64,000 bases of DNA from Lachnospiraceae bacterium (GTDB taxonomy: Bacteria > Bacillota > Clostridia > Lachnospirales > Lachnospiraceae): positions 23,335 through 87,334 of the forward strand of contig JAJQIL010000002.1 in the NCBI GenBank assembly GCA_021199235.1. Reading direction: 5' to 3'. The notes under the pieces were generated by a model. The model was not told the origin of the DNA. It saw only the letters and a list, made by a program, of their open reading frames with translations, and ran no database searches. This document shows, piece after piece, positions 41,397 to 50,082 of the stretch. The position numbers and the translations under genes were made by a program. Position 1 is the first letter of the stretch. Every line of letters begins with the position of its first letter.

Positions 41397-42368
41397 ATGA
41401 AAAATTCAGCTTTAAAAAGCGAAGAAAAGAAAGCCGGATTTGGCGTATCCTTAAATGAGAAAATGATGCCGGATCCGGACTCCCATCTCGCCGAACGCGT
41501 TTCTGCGGTCAGTATCGCCGGTAATGTCTTTTTATCGGCCTTTAAGCTTCTTGCAGGCGTACTTGGTCATTCGAGCGCGATGGTTTCGGATGCGGTCCAT
41601 TCGCTTTCGGATGTGGTCACGACGGTGATCGCGCTGGTTGGAGTGAAGATTTCCCAAAAAGGCGCGGACGCAGGGCACCCGTACGGGCATGAGAGATTTG
41701 AGTGTATTTCATCGGAAATTCTTGCGGCGCTTCTGCTCGTCACCGGACTTGGCATCGGCATGACGGGGATGCGGACGATTCTGGCGGGAAATTATGAAGA
41801 ACTTGCCGTGCCCGGCATTTTGCCGCTTGCGGCTGCGGTTGTCTCCATCGTGTCCAAGGAATGGATGTTCCGGTACACAAGGGCCTGTGCGAAAAAGATG
41901 AATTCTTCTGCGTTTATGGCGGATGCCTGGCATCATCGATCAGATGCGCTCTCGTCAATCGGATCTCTGATCGGTATCGCCGGAGCCCGGGCCGGTTTCC
42001 CGGTGATGGACTCTGTGGCGGCTGTTGTCATTTGTCTTTTTATATTAAAAGTAGCGGTGGATATTTTCCGGGATGCGACGCATAAGCTGACGGATTCAGC
42101 ATGCGATGAGGAATATACGCAGCAGGTGCGTGATTTCATCGCCGGGCAGGAAGGCGTCCGGCGGATCGACCTTCTGCAGACGCGCATGTTTGGGGAAAAG
42201 GTCTATGTAGACGTGGAAATTGCGGTGGACGCGCACATGGAGCTGGAGGACGCCCATGAGATCGCGGAGCGTGTACATTCCGGTCTTGAAAAATCATTTG
42301 ACAACATCAAGCACGTGATGGTGCATGTGAATCCGTATGAAGGTACAAAAGAAGAAAGACCAGAGTAG
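41397..42368 (+). CDS. Cation diffusion facilitator (CDF) family metal exporter
   Basis: 323 residues from the ATG at 41397 behind AAGGAGG; upstream ATGs in frame run through the leader terminator and are rejected. Six membrane segments. Metal-site residues are seen in MVSDAVHSLSDVVTT (first D..D pair) and AFMADAWHHRSDALSS (H..D pair), with GHPYGHERFE between. A C-terminal cytoplasmic domain follows (VYVDVEIAVDAHMELEDAHE, HVMVHVNPYE). It should export Zn, Co, Ni, Fe or Mn by proton exchange. The long leader with a terminator suggests metal-responsive attenuation. Confidence 0.93.
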   Translation: MKNSALKSEEKKAGFGVSLNEKMMPDPDSHLAERVSAVSIAGNVFLSAFKLLAGVLGHSSAMVSDAVHSLSDVVTTVIALVGVKISQKGADAGHPYGHERFECISSEILAALLLVTGLGIGMTGMRTILAGNYEELAVPGILPLAAAVVSIVSKEWMFRYTRACAKKMNSSAFMADAWHHRSDALSSIGSLIGIAGARAGFPVMDSVAAVVICLFILKVAVDIFRDATHKLTDSACDEEYTQQVRDFIAGQEGVRRIDLLQTRMFGEKVYVDVEIAVDAHMELEDAHEIAERVHSGLEKSFDNIKHVMVHVNPYEGTKEERPE

Positions 42369-42406
42369 CTGCAAGGCAATGCTACTGTTCTGAATCATTG
42401 CAAAAC

Positions 42407-42450
42407 AACCTGTCATGCATCCCCGGATTTGTTACGGGAGCAGACAGGTT
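42407..42450. terminator. Terminator between the CDF gene and the convergent ECF gene
   Basis: AACCTGTC (42407-42414) pairs with GACAGGTT (42443-42450), with CCCCG/CGGG inside. A- and T-rich flanks allow use from both strands. Confidence 0.65.
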
Positions 42451-42459
42451 GCTTGTGTT

Positions 42460-42978
42460 TTACTCTGTCTGTATCTGCCTCAGAGCAGCTTCCAGCACCG
42501 GATACAGCACAGATGCGATGATCAGCCCGCTGACTCCCTGTACGCAGTTTGCCGGTACGCTTGAAATGGCGGCTGGTGCACCATACAGGAAGATTTCACA
42601 GAAGCAGTAGCCAAGGGCAACAATGAGAATATCAATCACGCCGCAGAGCGCTACTGTGATATGTCTGTTTAATGAGCTGACCGCATGGCTGCGATAGAGC
42701 AGTCCGCCGCAGAGTGCTACCAGTCCCTTGATGACAAAGGTGATCGGGACGTAGATAAAATATCCGCCCAGCAGATCGGCGAGAGCAGAGCCGATACCGG
42801 CGGCAAAGAATGCGACTACCGGATCAAGAAAGATACCGCAAAGGATCACGACGGCATCACCGGGATGGATGTAGCCCTGCGTACCGGGGATCGGAATACG
42901 TACCGACATGGTCATGACGCAGGCAAGCGCCGCGAAGAGGGCGGCAGTGACAAGGTTCTTCGTAGTCAGTTTTTTCAT
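42460..42978 (-). CDS. ECF-type transporter substrate-binding (S) membrane component
   Basis: 172 residues from the ATG at 42978 (AGGAGG four bases upstream). About six hydrophobic segments; the start MKKLTTKNLVTAALFAALAC and IPGTQGYIHPGDAVVILCG are typical of ECF S components of the riboflavin-transporter-like group (PF07155 type). These bind a vitamin or precursor and share an energy module (EcfAA'T) encoded elsewhere; no ECF ATPase gene is nearby. The substrate cannot be told from sequence. A compact hairpin repeat lies 22 bases upstream of the start. Confidence 0.85.
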   Translation of the reverse strand: MKKLTTKNLVTAALFAALACVMTMSVRIPIPGTQGYIHPGDAVVILCGIFLDPVVAFFAAGIGSALADLLGGYFIYVPITFVIKGLVALCGGLLYRSHAVSSLNRHITVALCGVIDILIVALGYCFCEIFLYGAPAAISSVPANCVQGVSGLIIASVLYPVLEAALRQIQTE

Positions 42979-42999
42979 AATGGGCCTCCTTGGTTTTTC

Positions 43000-43026
43000 G
43001 CAACTGTTCCGGATCTTCACAGTTAC
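43000..43026 (-). repeat. Dispersed hairpin repeat, compact copy on the minus strand
   Basis: On the minus strand GTAACTGTGAAG and GGAACAGTTGC within 27 bp, again pointing in the direction of the downstream gene. Confidence 0.75.
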
Positions 43027-43158
43027 GTCTTCAATTTCAAAGGTTCGCCGTGCAGACTATAACACAGGCTCATCTTTCGCAGGCCATTGTACTTCCAAAG
43101 TGGCATTACCAAAATATCCAATTCCAAGAAAAATAATCATACCAGATTGTTTGATGTT

Positions 43159-43752
43159 TTACAGAAGCGCCTCATCATACACAGCGCGGCTTCCGCCGAC
43201 GAATTTACAGCGGGTTCTCGCGCAGACCACATGTGCTTCGCCGATGGACTTCTGAGAAATCCGCACCGGTACTGCCACATCCTTTAAATGCATTCCGATC
43301 AGCGTGTCGCCGATGTCAATTCCGGCGTGTGCGCGGATATGCTCAACGGCCACCGGATTTGTAAAATGCCGGTATGCCGCCGTGGCAAAAGACCCGCCGG
43401 CCTTGGGCTGCGGCACGACATTGACGAAGTCGTAACCATATTTTTCAGCGGCAGCCCGCTCCAGGATCAGTGCCCGGTTCAGATGCTCGCAGCACTGTGC
43501 CGCAAGATATACGTCATGTTCTTTCGCTGCGCGGGCAATACCCGTGAATACGGCTTCCGCCAGCTGCGGGCTGGAGTAAGAGCCGATGCGTTCTCCGGCT
43601 ACTTCGCTGGTCGAACAGCCCACGACCAGCAGCTCCTTTGGCTGCAGCTTCGCAGCTTTCAGCAGTTCCGCTGCTGCCTGATAAGCCTCTGTTTCCAGCT
43701 GTTTTATTACTTCCGGTGTCTCAATTGTTTTATTTAATCCGTCTGCTGACAT
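43159..43752 (-). CDS. UPF0340 / TIGR01440 family protein (YwlG-like)
   Basis: 197 residues; ATG behind AGGAGGCATCACA. The family features are clear: LLVVGCSTSEVAGERIG, AAQCCEHLNRALI and VVPQPKAGGSFATAAYRHF, close to the usual 180-190 residues. The biochemical role is unknown. It is a cytosolic protein, transcribed alone or with the ECF component, which follows 180 bp downstream. Confidence 0.92.
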   Translation of the reverse strand: MSADGLNKTIETPEVIKQLETEAYQAAAELLKAAKLQPKELLVVGCSTSEVAGERIGSYSSPQLAEAVFTGIARAAKEHDVYLAAQCCEHLNRALILERAAAEKYGYDFVNVVPQPKAGGSFATAAYRHFTNPVAVEHIRAHAGIDIGDTLIGMHLKDVAVPVRISQKSIGEAHVVCARTRCKFVGGSRAVYDEALL

Positions 43753-43887
43753 TGTGATGCCTCCTGATCCTATCGTTCTTTTTGCGTAACAGTTTAGAAA
43801 AGCAACCGTTTCGTTTGACTATCATAAGCAGTTTTAGGTTTGCTTGTCAAGTATGCATGCGGAGAAAATCGAAAAACTGAAATATGG

Positions 43888-43916
43888 TTGTGCATTATAA
43901 GGTTTTGTGGTATGAT
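43888..43916 (+). promoter_or_regulatory. Putative purC promoter
   Basis: TTGTGC (43888-43893), a 17-bp spacer and TATGAT (43911-43916), about 70 bases before the start. Confidence 0.6.
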
Positions 43917-43987
43917 TTCGAACAGAAGATTGGAAAAGCTTTTCATGATAATTTTAAAAGACAGCAGGAAAGAAGAGGAAATGTAAA

Positions 43988-44857
43988 ATGAGCGAATGGA
44001 AACCGATCAAAGAAGGCAAGGTACGCGAGATCTATGACAATGGAGACAGCCTGATCATGGTGGCGACAGACCGGATCAGCTGTTTTGACGTGATTCTGAA
44101 TAATGTGGTGACGAAGAAAGGTACTGTTCTCACGCAGATGTCCCGTTTCTGGTTTGACATGACGAAGGACATTCTGCCGAACCATATGATCTCTGTGGAT
44201 GTGAATGAGATGCCGGAATTTTTCCGCAAGCCGGAATTTGACGGCAACAGCATGATGTGCCGCAAGCTTAAGATGCTTCCAATCGAGTGCATTGTCCGCG
44301 GTTATATTACCGGCAGCGGCTGGGCAAGCTATCAGAAGAACGGCACGGTCTGCGGGATCACGCTTCCGGAAGGCCTGAAGGAGTCGGATAAGCTGCCGGA
44401 GCCGATCTATACGCCGTCTACCAAGGCGGAGATTGGAGATCACGACGAGAATATTTCCTACGAGCAGAGCATTGCGCATCTGGAGAAGGAATTCCCGGGA
44501 AAGGGCGAGGAATATGCGGCGAAGCTTCGTGACTGCACGATTGCGCTGTATAAAAAATGTGCGGATTACGCATTGAGCCGCGGCATCATCATTGCGGATA
44601 CAAAGTTTGAGTTCGGCCTGGATGAGGAGGGCAATATCGTCCTTGGAGATGAGATGCTCACTCCTGACAGCTCCCGTTTCTGGCCGGCGGACGGCTATGA
44701 GGCAGGTCACTCTCAGCCGTCGTTTGACAAGCAGTTTGCGCGCGACTGGCTGAAAGCGAACCCGGATAACAATTGGACACTTCCGGAGGACATTGTGCAG
44801 AAGACGATTGATAAGTATCTGCAGGCGTATGAGATGCTGACCGGAACAAAGCTGTGA
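43988..44857 (+). CDS. purC: SAICAR synthetase (phosphoribosylaminoimidazole-succinocarboxamide synthase)
   Basis: 289 residues. It joins CAIR and aspartate with ATP in purine synthesis. GKVREIYDNGD and ATDRISCFDVI at the N-terminus, LPIECIVRGYITGSGWASYQ, and IADTKFEFG with LGDEMLTPDSSRFW are the PurC signatures, and the longer form of the enzyme (about 290-300 residues) is seen. It stands apart from other pur genes. A terminator lies 90 bp downstream, after one copy of the hairpin repeat. Confidence 0.96.
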   Translation: MSEWKPIKEGKVREIYDNGDSLIMVATDRISCFDVILNNVVTKKGTVLTQMSRFWFDMTKDILPNHMISVDVNEMPEFFRKPEFDGNSMMCRKLKMLPIECIVRGYITGSGWASYQKNGTVCGITLPEGLKESDKLPEPIYTPSTKAEIGDHDENISYEQSIAHLEKEFPGKGEEYAAKLRDCTIALYKKCADYALSRGIIIADTKFEFGLDEEGNIVLGDEMLTPDSSRFWPADGYEAGHSQPSFDKQFARDWLKANPDNNWTLPEDIVQKTIDKYLQAYEMLTGTKL

Positions 44858-44900
44858 TTGAATTTATGCATGGCTGCCGGAAAATACAGTAAGAACAAAT

Positions 44901-44927
44901 ATAACTGTTAAGATACTGAACAGTTAC
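44901..44927 (+). repeat. Dispersed hairpin repeat, compact copy, 3' of purC
   Basis: ATAACTGTTAAG and TGAACAGTTAC within 27 bp. This is the only copy in a 3' region; it still points in the direction of the purC transcript. Confidence 0.75.
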
Positions 44928-44946
44928 AAACAAATGACAAATAAGG

Positions 44947-44982
44947 AACCCCGACATTTTATGATACAAATGCCGGGGTTTT
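44947..44982 (+). terminator. Terminator of purC
   Basis: AACCCCGACATTT pairs with AAATGCCGGGGTT (one mismatch), followed by TTG. It sits between convergent genes. Confidence 0.8.
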
Positions 44983-45048
44983 GTATTACTGAAATTGCAA
45001 TTCTATATTCTGAGAACGAACAAAGGCACTTTCATTTAAAAATCCAGA

Positions 45049-47667
45049 TTATTCCCTTGCGCAGATGACATGATTCTCAATCCCGTCGACCCACAGCTGC
45101 ATTCCTTCTGCGTCGTATACACGGACGATGTTGGAAAATTCCGCCATGTCCGGACAGATCTGCGGGAAAAGATTCGGCTGTCCTTCAAAGAAGTCTCTCT
45201 GGTAGGAAAGAGTACGGCGGTCTCCGAAAATGGCGCCGTAGAAGATGTTTGCTTCCACGAGATCCTGGAACATATGGCTGCCGTAGCTGAGCTCCGGCAT
45301 GTATCCGGCGCGGTTGTCTGTCACTTCGCAGATGGCGTCGACGCCGGAGATGTCGACAAAGCGTACCGGCACGCCGAGCTCCGGCGAGCTGGTGCCGATG
45401 CGGCCGGGTACCGTGAGCAGGATGTGGCGGCCGCTCCCTTTATAGTATTGATTGACAGCCCCGATGGCTTCGGCGATCAGGGGCTTTTTTACGTGCTCAA
45501 ATTCATAGTATTCCTTAGGCTCAATCTGAATCACGAGGTCGATCGGCCGGATGCAGGACTGCCCCATGGAAGAGTCGCGGATATCAAAGAAGATGTTTTC
45601 CGGCGCGGGAGCGGGCATTTTGATGCGGCCTCCATCCTTGCCGACATAGAGCGGGCGGCACTGCAGCAGGTTGACGACAAAGTCATTCTCTTTGCTTAAA
45701 TTGACCGTGTACTCGATATCCACCGGATTTCCGTAGGCTTCCTGGAGCGCGTGCAGCGTCTTTTTCATCATCGAGGTAAACTTGCGGTTGGCGAGCAGCT
45801 GCTGGCAGCTGACGAAGTACACGTCGCGGTAGCGGCCTGCCTCGCGCAGCCTGTCTTCCGCTTCGGTGTCGTGTTCCAGCACGGTATTCTTGTACCAGCG
45901 CGGCATGTGCGGGACGATGGCGGAAAGCGGCACTTCCTCCAGCTCGTTTTTCTCCATATTGATGACGTCGATCTTGTGCTGGGAAAAACGGTGCTTATCG
46001 GCCACACTGGTCAGCATGGTGACTTCCGGCCGGTCCAGATTGACCAGACGGGGATAATCGTTCTCCGTGCGGTCTACGGCCTTGGTGCCAAGCCCCATCA
46101 CGATGCGCAGCATTCCGGCGGACGGATCCATATCCGGCATCCATTTGTAGGCGCTGTAGCTGTAGCCGACACCGGCCGTGCAGGGCATGTAGTACGGCCC
46201 GTAATAGGAGCCGGAGACGCGCATCACAAGGATCGCCATCTGCTCATCCTTGCCGTCCAGACCGCGTTTTTTGCGGTATTCCAGGGCGGATGGATCCATG
46301 GTGCTCGCGTAGACCTTCCGCACGGCGTTCTCCAGTGCTTCTATGCGTTCCTCGATTTCTCCCCGGTTCGGGCAGAAGACAGATTCGTATTTCCCGGCAA
46401 ACGCATTGCCGAAGCCGTCCTCCAGAAGACTGGAAGAACGCACGATAATGGGGTTCTGCCCGTAGTATTCGAGCATATTGCGGAATTGTTCGCGGGTCGC
46501 GGGGGAGAAGGAGCCGTGCAGCAGTCCTTCCTGCAGTTCTTCTGCTTTTTCCATGTAGCCTTCGCTGGTGCGCTGCGCGATGCGCAGGTTCCAGCAGCCG
46601 TTAGAAACAATATAGGTATAGAAAACATCGGAACCGATGTAGAAGGAATCGTGCTGTTCCGCGTGTTTGTGATAGCCGTCCAGTTCCTTTTCCACAATCT
46701 TGCGCGCCAGCAGCATACCGCAGGCCTTGCCGCCGATCGCGCCGCTGCCGATCATGCGGTCGCGCAGCGTAAAATAGTCCTCTGCCTCGAAATACTTATG
46801 GATCAGGCGCTGCATTTTCGGGTCGCGGCTCATCATGCTCTCGATGATCATGGATTCTGTATTTTCCGTAAAATAACCTGCCTGATAGTCCGCTTTTGCC
46901 TTGGAGAAGAAGCGGTCGTAGCTGTCGTAGGACTGCTCCTGAGAAAAGGTCGAAGAGGATTTGATCAGCGAATAATAGCGGCTGGCTTCCACAGGATCCG
47001 TCAGCGGCTCAAAATTGTCGTCATTTCCGCTGCAGAAATGCGGGAGGAACATCGTGGCAGAATAGCGTTTCCATACTTTCAAAGGATGCACGTAGATCGC
47101 ACTGCCGTCCGAGTGCACGTCGAGCAGAAGCTGCGTCGTCTCGCGGATGCGTGCGACCGCGTCGAAGGAATGCCGCCCGCGGATCAGCGGGAAAAAGGCC
47201 ACCGTGTCCAGAACAAATAAATAGGGGCAGGTCACGCAGAAGAAATTGCCCATCATCAGATCGGTATACCAGGCGGACTGCAGCTCGGAAAGACTGTCGA
47301 ACACGTAGAACGCGTCGCGCCCCTCTTTGGTAATGACATCGTGGATCGCCACCGTGAACGGCTCAAAGCCGACTTCAGGGTCAAAGCGATAGACCTTGAT
47401 ATTCCCGTCCGGCAGGATGCAGGAAGGCTCGCAGTCCTGCGAAAGCGTCGGTTCTTCGGGAAGCGGCAGGATCGGTTCATGCTGCGCGAACCGTATGTAT
47501 ACCAGGTTGCGCTGATCCTCGATCGCCTGACGGATATAGGGCTCAACAAAAAAACGGTATTCATCAAGACTGGTCACCTGCCAGACCACGTTGTCGCCGA
47601 GGCGGATGTTGTCGAGGATCCGGTCCAGACCGTTCAGACCGCTTTTTATTCGTTCAAATGCTGCCAT
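45049..47667 (-). CDS. PEP/pyruvate-binding-domain (PPDK_N) protein with a KaiC-like N-terminal domain lacking a P-loop
   Basis: 872 residues; ATG behind AAAGGAGGCCCCTT. The first ~230 residues resemble a KaiC/RecA-like domain (opening SGLNGLDRILDNIRLGDNV), but the GxxGxGKT loop is missing. From about residue 300 an ATP-grasp PEP/pyruvate-binding domain follows: GGKACGMLLARKIVE, PIIVRSSSLLEDGFGNAFAG, and the AILVMRVSG region. No swivelling phosphohistidine domain (TSH motif) or PEP-binding TIM barrel is visible. So it is not a complete PEP synthase. It may be a nucleotide-dependent regulator or phosphotransferase of unknown target. Confidence 0.8.
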   Translation of the reverse strand: MAAFERIKSGLNGLDRILDNIRLGDNVVWQVTSLDEYRFFVEPYIRQAIEDQRNLVYIRFAQHEPILPLPEEPTLSQDCEPSCILPDGNIKVYRFDPEVGFEPFTVAIHDVITKEGRDAFYVFDSLSELQSAWYTDLMMGNFFCVTCPYLFVLDTVAFFPLIRGRHSFDAVARIRETTQLLLDVHSDGSAIYVHPLKVWKRYSATMFLPHFCSGNDDNFEPLTDPVEASRYYSLIKSSSTFSQEQSYDSYDRFFSKAKADYQAGYFTENTESMIIESMMSRDPKMQRLIHKYFEAEDYFTLRDRMIGSGAIGGKACGMLLARKIVEKELDGYHKHAEQHDSFYIGSDVFYTYIVSNGCWNLRIAQRTSEGYMEKAEELQEGLLHGSFSPATREQFRNMLEYYGQNPIIVRSSSLLEDGFGNAFAGKYESVFCPNRGEIEERIEALENAVRKVYASTMDPSALEYRKKRGLDGKDEQMAILVMRVSGSYYGPYYMPCTAGVGYSYSAYKWMPDMDPSAGMLRIVMGLGTKAVDRTENDYPRLVNLDRPEVTMLTSVADKHRFSQHKIDVINMEKNELEEVPLSAIVPHMPRWYKNTVLEHDTEAEDRLREAGRYRDVYFVSCQQLLANRKFTSMMKKTLHALQEAYGNPVDIEYTVNLSKENDFVVNLLQCRPLYVGKDGGRIKMPAPAPENIFFDIRDSSMGQSCIRPIDLVIQIEPKEYYEFEHVKKPLIAEAIGAVNQYYKGSGRHILLTVPGRIGTSSPELGVPVRFVDISGVDAICEVTDNRAGYMPELSYGSHMFQDLVEANIFYGAIFGDRRTLSYQRDFFEGQPNLFPQICPDMAEFSNIVRVYDAEGMQLWVDGIENHVICARE

Positions 47668-47687
47668 AAGGGGCCTCCTTTCGGGAT

Positions 47688-47736
47688 GATAATACGACGG
47701 ATTACTGCGTGCGTTGCATTTATTTTATCATAATAC
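47688..47736. repeat. Small intergenic repeat B, copy 2
   Basis: GATAATACGACGGATTACTG then CGTGCGTTGCATTT, matching 15713-15760 at most positions. It lies between the divergent PPDK_N-type gene and proB. Confidence 0.55.
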
Positions 47737-47805
47737 AAATGAAGAATCCGGGCAAGAAGAAATCGTTTGGAATATTGTAGTTCGGAACTGGTGAACAAAA
47801 ATATC

Positions 47806-47834
47806 TTGTAATTTGTCAGCAGATGAGATAGGAT
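47806..47834 (+). promoter_or_regulatory. Putative promoter of proBAC
   Basis: TTGTAA (47806-47811), a 17-bp spacer and TAGGAT (47829-47834), 44 bases before proB. Confidence 0.6.
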
Positions 47835-47878
47835 AGATTACGGATTCACTATACCTTTGAGAGGAAAGCAAAAAGAGT

Positions 47879-48652
47879 ATGAGACTGGTAGTAAAGGTAG
47901 GAACTTCCACACTGGCGCACAATACGGGCAATCTGAATATTCGCCGGGTGGAGACGCTTTGTAAGGTTTTAAGTGATATTAAAAACGCGGGGAATGAGAT
48001 TCTTCTCGTGTCCTCCGGCGCGACGGGCATGGGCTCTGGTAAGCTGGGGCTTTTGAAAAAGCCGGCGGATATTTCTACAAAGCAGGCGGCTGCAGCGGTC
48101 GGCCAGTGTGAACTGATGTATACATATGACAAGCTTTTCCAGCAGTACAATCACTGTGTGGCGCAGGTACTTTTGACACGCGCGGATATCGAGGACGAGT
48201 CCCGCCGTGCAAATCTGCACAGCACGTTTTTCCGGCTGCTGGATTTTCATGTGCTGCCGATCATCAATGAGAACGACTCCGTTGCCACTGAAGAATTTTT
48301 CATCGGAGAAAATGATTCTCTGGCGGCACGGGTATCCACTCTGGTGGATGCGGATCTGATCGTCCTTCTTTCGGACATAGACGGGCTTTTTACCGCGGAT
48401 CCGCACAAGGATCCGAATGCAAAGCTGATTTCCCGTGTGGAGGAGATCACACCGGAGCTTCGTGCGCTCGGCGGCGGCGCGGGAAGCGACTTTGGCACCG
48501 GCGGTATGACGGCAAAGCTGAACGCAGCGCAGATTGCCATGGATTCCGGCTGCGACATGATCATTGCAAATGGAGAGCACCCGGAGATTTTGTATGATAT
48601 TATGGATGGGAAAGATGTAGGAACAAGGTTTGTAGCGAGACGGGCAGGCTGA
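47879..48652 (+). CDS. proB: Glutamate 5-kinase, short form without PUA domain
   Basis: 257 residues, covering only the amino-acid-kinase domain; many bacterial ProB carry a C-terminal PUA RNA-binding domain, absent here. KVGTSTLAH at the N-terminus, LLVSSGATGMGSGKLGL, NENDSVATEE and LLSDIDGLFTADP are the kinase signatures, and GTGGMTAKLNAAQIAMDSG is the conserved glutamate-kinase segment. It phosphorylates glutamate in the first step of proline synthesis. proA follows 57 bp downstream with a hairpin repeat between them. Confidence 0.95.
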   Translation: MRLVVKVGTSTLAHNTGNLNIRRVETLCKVLSDIKNAGNEILLVSSGATGMGSGKLGLLKKPADISTKQAAAAVGQCELMYTYDKLFQQYNHCVAQVLLTRADIEDESRRANLHSTFFRLLDFHVLPIINENDSVATEEFFIGENDSLAARVSTLVDADLIVLLSDIDGLFTADPHKDPNAKLISRVEEITPELRALGGGAGSDFGTGGMTAKLNAAQIAMDSGCDMIIANGEHPEILYDIMDGKDVGTRFVARRAG

Positions 48653-48669
48653 ATTAAATAAGAAAGGAT

Positions 48670-48696
48670 GTAACTGTGAAGTTACTGAACAGTTAC
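48670..48696 (+). repeat. Dispersed hairpin repeat between proB and proA
   Basis: GTAACTGTGAAG and TGAACAGTTAC, 27 bp. It ends only 13 bases before the proA ATG, right against its GAAGGG ribosome site. Confidence 0.8.
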
Positions 48697-48709
48697 GAAG
48701 GGATCAGAT

Positions 48710-49993
48710 ATGACGACACAGGAAATTTTGATAAAGGCAAAAGCGGCAGCCCCGTCTCTTCTGACGACGGATACGGAGCAGAAAAACAACGCACTGAAAG
48801 CCATGGCGGATGCGCTGCTTTGGCATACAGATAAGATTCTGGAAGAAAATAAAAAGGATATGGAGCGTTCCAGAGGTACAATTTCGGATGTCATGCGCGA
48901 CCGGCTGCTCCTGACCGACGGCAGGATTCAGGCGATGGCGGAAGGCATCCTGAATGTTGCGGCGTTGCCGGATCCGGTCGGAAGAACGCTTCAGAGGGTT
49001 GAGCGGCCGGACGGGCTTCTGATCGAAAAACGCTCGGTTCCCATCGGCGTGATTGCGATCATCTATGAGAGCAGGCCGAATGTCACGAGCGACGCGGCTG
49101 CGCTTTGCATCAAGAGCGGGAATGCCTGTGTGCTCCGCGGCGGGAAAGAGGCGTTTCTTTCAGCTAATGCAATCACGAACGCGCTGCGCGAGGGTCTTGC
49201 AAAAGCAGGATTATCTGAGGATCTGGTTCAGCTGGTACAGGATACGACCAGACAGAGCTCCATGGAGCTGATGACAGCGAAAGGCTATGTGGATCTTCTG
49301 ATTCCGCGCGGCGGCGCAGGGCTGATCCGTGCCTGCGTGGAGAACGCGACGGTGAACTGTATTGAGACCGGTACCGGTATCTGTCATGTCTATGTAGACC
49401 GTGATGCGGACCAGGAGATGGCGCTGAGAATCATCTCGAATGCCAAGACCAGCCGTCCCAGCGTGTGCAACGCAGAAGAGGTCTGTGTTGTACATCAGGA
49501 TATCGCACAGGAATTTCTTCCTAAGCTGAGGAAACGCCTCGTGGACGACCGACTGGCTAATCTGGAAGTGCCTGTGCAGCTGAGGCTGGATGAGAGGGCA
49601 ATGACGATTTTGTCAGATCAGGCCAGTCAGCTTTCGAATATTCTTGTTCCGGCGGGACCGGATGATTTTGACACGGAATTTCTGGATTATATCCTCGCAG
49701 TAAAGGTGGTGGATTCTCTGGCCGATGCGATCGCGCATATTTCGGCGCACTCGACTGGTCATTCGGATGCGATCGTGACGAAGGATGACGCGGCAGCGGA
49801 GCAGTTTACCCGTTCCATCGACTCTTCCTCGGTTTATGTGAATGCGTCTACGCGGTTTACGGACGGCGGAGAGTTCGGACTTGGCTGTGAGATGGGGATC
49901 TCCACACAAAAGCTTCATGCGAGAGGACCGATGGGTCTGGAGGAGCTGACCTCATATAAATATATCATTCACGGAAATGGAAATATACGGTGA
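48710..49993 (+). CDS. proA: Glutamate-5-semialdehyde dehydrogenase
   Basis: 427 residues. It reduces glutamyl phosphate to the semialdehyde in proline synthesis. [30 protein letters not shown], the catalytic Cys in [11 protein letters not shown], and the C-terminal [20 protein letters not shown] are standard ProA features. The ribosome site GAAGGG is close to a hairpin repeat (48670-48696), so translation may depend on that structure. It is followed by proC after 89 bp with a second repeat in the gap. Confidence 0.96.
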   Translation: MTTQEILIKAKAAAPSLLTTDTEQKNNALKAMADALLWHTDKILEENKKDMERSRGTISDVMRDRLLLTDGRIQAMAEGILNVAALPDPVGRTLQRVERPDGLLIEKRSVPIGVIAIIYESRPNVTSDAAALCIKSGNACVLRGGKEAFLSANAITNALREGLAKAGLSEDLVQLVQDTTRQSSMELMTAKGYVDLLIPRGGAGLIRACVENATVNCIETGTGICHVYVDRDADQEMALRIISNAKTSRPSVCNAEEVCVVHQDIAQEFLPKLRKRLVDDRLANLEVPVQLRLDERAMTILSDQASQLSNILVPAGPDDFDTEFLDYILAVKVVDSLADAIAHISAHSTGHSDAIVTKDDAAAEQFTRSIDSSSVYVNASTRFTDGGEFGLGCEMGISTQKLHARGPMGLEELTSYKYIIHGNGNIR

Positions 49994-49996
49994 TTT

Positions 49997-50023
49997 GTAA
50001 CTGTGAAGGCACGGAACAGTTAC
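49997..50023 (+). repeat. Dispersed hairpin repeat between proA and proC
   Basis: GTAACTGTGAAG and GGAACAGTTAC, 27 bp, starting three bases after the proA stop codon. Confidence 0.8.
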
Positions 50024-50082
50024 GGCGTGATAATGATCTGAGAAACTTAAGGGCTTGATATCAATGACAGGAGAGACAGGAT

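Noticed and set aside
43785..43815. Further hairpin-repeat copy upstream of the UPF0340 gene
   Set aside because: GTAACAGTTTAG resembles the left half only, and the invariant right half is missing.
45751..47220. 489-codon open frame on the plus strand
   Set aside because: It lies antisense to the PEP/pyruvate-binding-domain gene, has no ribosome site or family motif, and the composition is that of a reverse shadow of a GC-rich gene.
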